NCBI RefSeq assembly: GCF_000237925.1 | Contig: NC_031499.1 | Location: 9,230,657 to 9,294,656, forward strand | From: Schistosoma mansoni | Lineage: Eukaryota > Platyhelminthes > Trematoda > Strigeidida > Schistosomatidae | Length of the DNA: 64,000 bases | Direction: 5' to 3' | Shown here: in pieces, positions 62,630-64,000 of the stretch | Layout: each line of letters begins with the position of its first letter | How positions within the stretch are numbered: the first letter of the stretch is position 1 | Program-made: the position numbers and the translations under genes | Notes under the pieces: model-generated | Told to the model about the DNA's origin: nothing | Seen by the model: only the letters and a program-made list of their open reading frames with translations | Databases searched by the model: none

Positions 62630-62682
62630 GATTGAATATGTTATTGATGTTGTTTCTACTTGACTTTTTCTTCTTTAAATAA

Positions 62683-62700
62683 TCTAAATAAGAGAGAAAG
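62683..62700 (-). promoter_or_regulatory. Candidate 3' splice site at the 5' end of exon 1 (cis or spliced-leader)
   Basis: Reading the minus strand, a pyrimidine-rich run of about 20 bases ends in TTATTTAG just 54 bases upstream of the start codon. Exon 1 therefore seems to begin at 62683. It could accept a non-coding upstream exon or the trans-spliced leader that schistosomes use on part of their messages. The sequence cannot decide between the two. Confidence 0.4.
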
Positions 62701-62734
62701 GTAAAATGAATGAATTAGCATAGTAAACAACATG

Positions 62735-62985
62735 ATAGCGGTTCTTGAGTGAAAGACTGTCTTTTGGCATATATGCATCCTGTGCGGACTGGCCTCGATA
62801 TTGGCTTAAGTCACAAGCTTTAGAAGTAGCAGTGGAATCTAGGATGCAAAATGATTTGTCTTATTTGAGACTTGTTAACTGGATGTATCTGTATCTCTGA
62901 ATTGATGTTCACTCTAGGACTCGAACCCAGTACCGTTCGCTTCAAATACCATCACGTTATCCACTTAGTTACTGATCACAATTGA
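62735..62985 (-). repeat. Sm-alpha-like repeat upstream of the mucin gene
   Basis: Minus-strand copy with head (AAGTGGATAACGTGATGGTA, GGGTTCGAGTCCT) and degenerate hammerhead. It lies about 50 bases upstream of the exon 1 splice site in the same sense as the gene, so a primary transcript from upstream would include it. Confidence 0.6.
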
Positions 62986-63135
62986 TTGATCATTGGGTGA
63001 TGATCAATGTCATGCGTTTCAAGTCCTTCTTAGTGCTGATCTAATGCTATCGATCAAGTTGCAATGTGTTCACTAGTCTAGGTGGTTCGACGCTGCATGC
63101 ATTATGTTGAGATAAGATGGTGGTTGGAGGTGGTC

Positions 63136-63190
63136 AACAGGAAACCATGAACCCGGGTTTCGTGCTACTTGGCACTCGTCAGTAAGGTGT
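63136..63190 (-). ncRNA. Hammerhead-like ribozyme of a second short-repeat family
   Basis: On the minus strand: CTGACGAG, stem II GTGCC with GGC-type partner through TAGCAC, GAAA, stem III ACCC/GGGT with no loop, cleavage triplet GTT. It belongs to the repeat also seen at 49540-49915, whose own core (CTGATCA) has lost G8. Confidence 0.45.
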
Positions 63191-63224
63191 ACCTGCAATC
63201 TTGAGGGAACTGGTAGTATCCTGA

Positions 63225-63415
63225 AAGGAAACGAACGAGAGGAAGGCGGAAGGTCACACTGTGTCGTGAATTGGAAGCAGACACAAAAAAAAGCTGAATA
63301 TCAACTGGAAACAACTGGAAAGGTTTCCCCAGGACAGAGTTGGGTGGAGAATGTTGGTTGGCGGCCTACGCATCTCGACGAGGGGTTATAGTAGTAAGTA
63401 AGTAAGTAAGTAGTA
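63225..63415 (+). mobile_element. RTE-type LINE, short 3' fragment
   Basis: It encodes the basic linker and end of ORF2 and closes with GTAGTAAGTAAGTAAGTAAGTAG. Upstream of the mucin start, so it could lie in the promoter region. Confidence 0.65.
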
Positions 63416-63749
63416 TGTAGAAATAAGTAGTTCACCTTTTTTTTGGAAACGTTTCCCAAAAGGAGATAATGATATAAAAACACTTTTAATTTGCTTATCA
63501 TTATACATCTTTATCAAATATGAACTACTTAGAAGTACATAATGAGTAATAAGTGTTGTTGAAAAGAAATAAAGTTCACTTAATTAGAAACTTAACTAAT
63601 CTATTCATTAATTATATTTGATCATATGTTATCATAGAAAATGCACTTGAAATAAGTGGAGACTGTTAAATTTCCCATAATTTACATAATGAAGGTATTT
63701 AGAGTTTAAACGTTCATATATTAGATTTAATGTTGTGAGATTGATTATC

Positions 63750-64000
63750 TATGATGAAGTTGTGGATGTGCATTCGTTTGATGTAAAGACCAGTGTTAAG
63801 TAAGGTTGCTTACTCTCACTCTTTCTTCTTTCTCCTGGTGATCGACTGGAGTATGAAGACGTTGATATCTGGAGGGAAGTACGGGATGCAATCGACAGCT
63901 AAGATGCAGCTGCACGATTTAGACTTCGCAGATCAACTGGCTCTTTTATCGCACACACAACAACAAATGCAGGAGAAACATCCAGTGTAACAGCAGCCCT
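63750..64000 (+). mobile_element. RTE-type LINE, reverse transcriptase fragment running off the window
   Basis: The frame reads LVIDWSMKTLISGGKYGMQS then LHDLDFADQLALLSHTQQQM, the reverse transcriptase palm with FADD changed to FADQ. The catalytic change and an in-frame stop mean it is inactive. It continues beyond 64000. Confidence 0.75.

Overview
The window looks like the nuclear genome of a blood fluke (Schistosoma, species not determinable from sequence alone). It is AT-rich, has long introns with GT-AG borders, and is packed with schistosome-style repeats: 3' fragments of RTE-type LINEs ending in AAGTAAGTAAGT, tRNA-related short repeats carrying hammerhead ribozyme cores of the S. mansoni Sm-alpha type, a Penelope-like element and a Ty3/Gypsy LTR element. 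Five runs of exactly 200 N mark scaffold joins of unknown size.

Two host genes are supported. On the plus strand, bases 603-4038 hold the last three coding exons of a gene that enters from the left; all splice phases agree and it ends in TAA at 4036-4038. On the minus strand, 62629 down to 7000 can be assembled into one complete gene of at least 23 coding exons, about 55.6 kb long, in which every splice phase agrees (only the 3' end of exon 5 is lost in an N gap). It encodes a protein of at least about 2,070 residues: hydrophobic leader, Thr/Ser-rich mucin domain built from 185-residue repeats, SEA-like domain, more mucin (exons with about 120- and 97-residue repeats plus a 39-base micro-exon), a second SEA-like domain, one EGF domain, a transmembrane helix, six arginines, and a cytoplasmic tail of about 365 residues, mostly encoded by ten short symmetric exons (66, 84 or 96 bases) and a short last exon. 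This is the layout of a cell-surface mucin with an exon-repeat tail. I do not recognise it as a named gene.

Layout: 1-4038 end of the plus-strand gene; 4039-6999 intergenic repeats; 7000-25864 tail exons, including a young 2.4-kb tandem array (11.5-18.97 kb) that multiplied one 96-base exon to four copies; 27.7-48.3 kb transmembrane, EGF, SEA-like and mucin exons; 50.8-55.2 kb LTR element in the intron between exons 2 and 3, into which a near-copy of mucin exon 2 has been scaffolded, probably wrongly; 55.9-57.6 kb mucin exon 2; 62.3-62.6 kb leader exon; 62.7-64 kb repeats.

Most remaining sequence is intron filled with repeats. All eleven recognised RTE LINE fragments lie on the plus strand, antisense to the mucin gene. 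Exon calls rest on reading frames, phase agreement and splice signals read by eye, with no transcript evidence.
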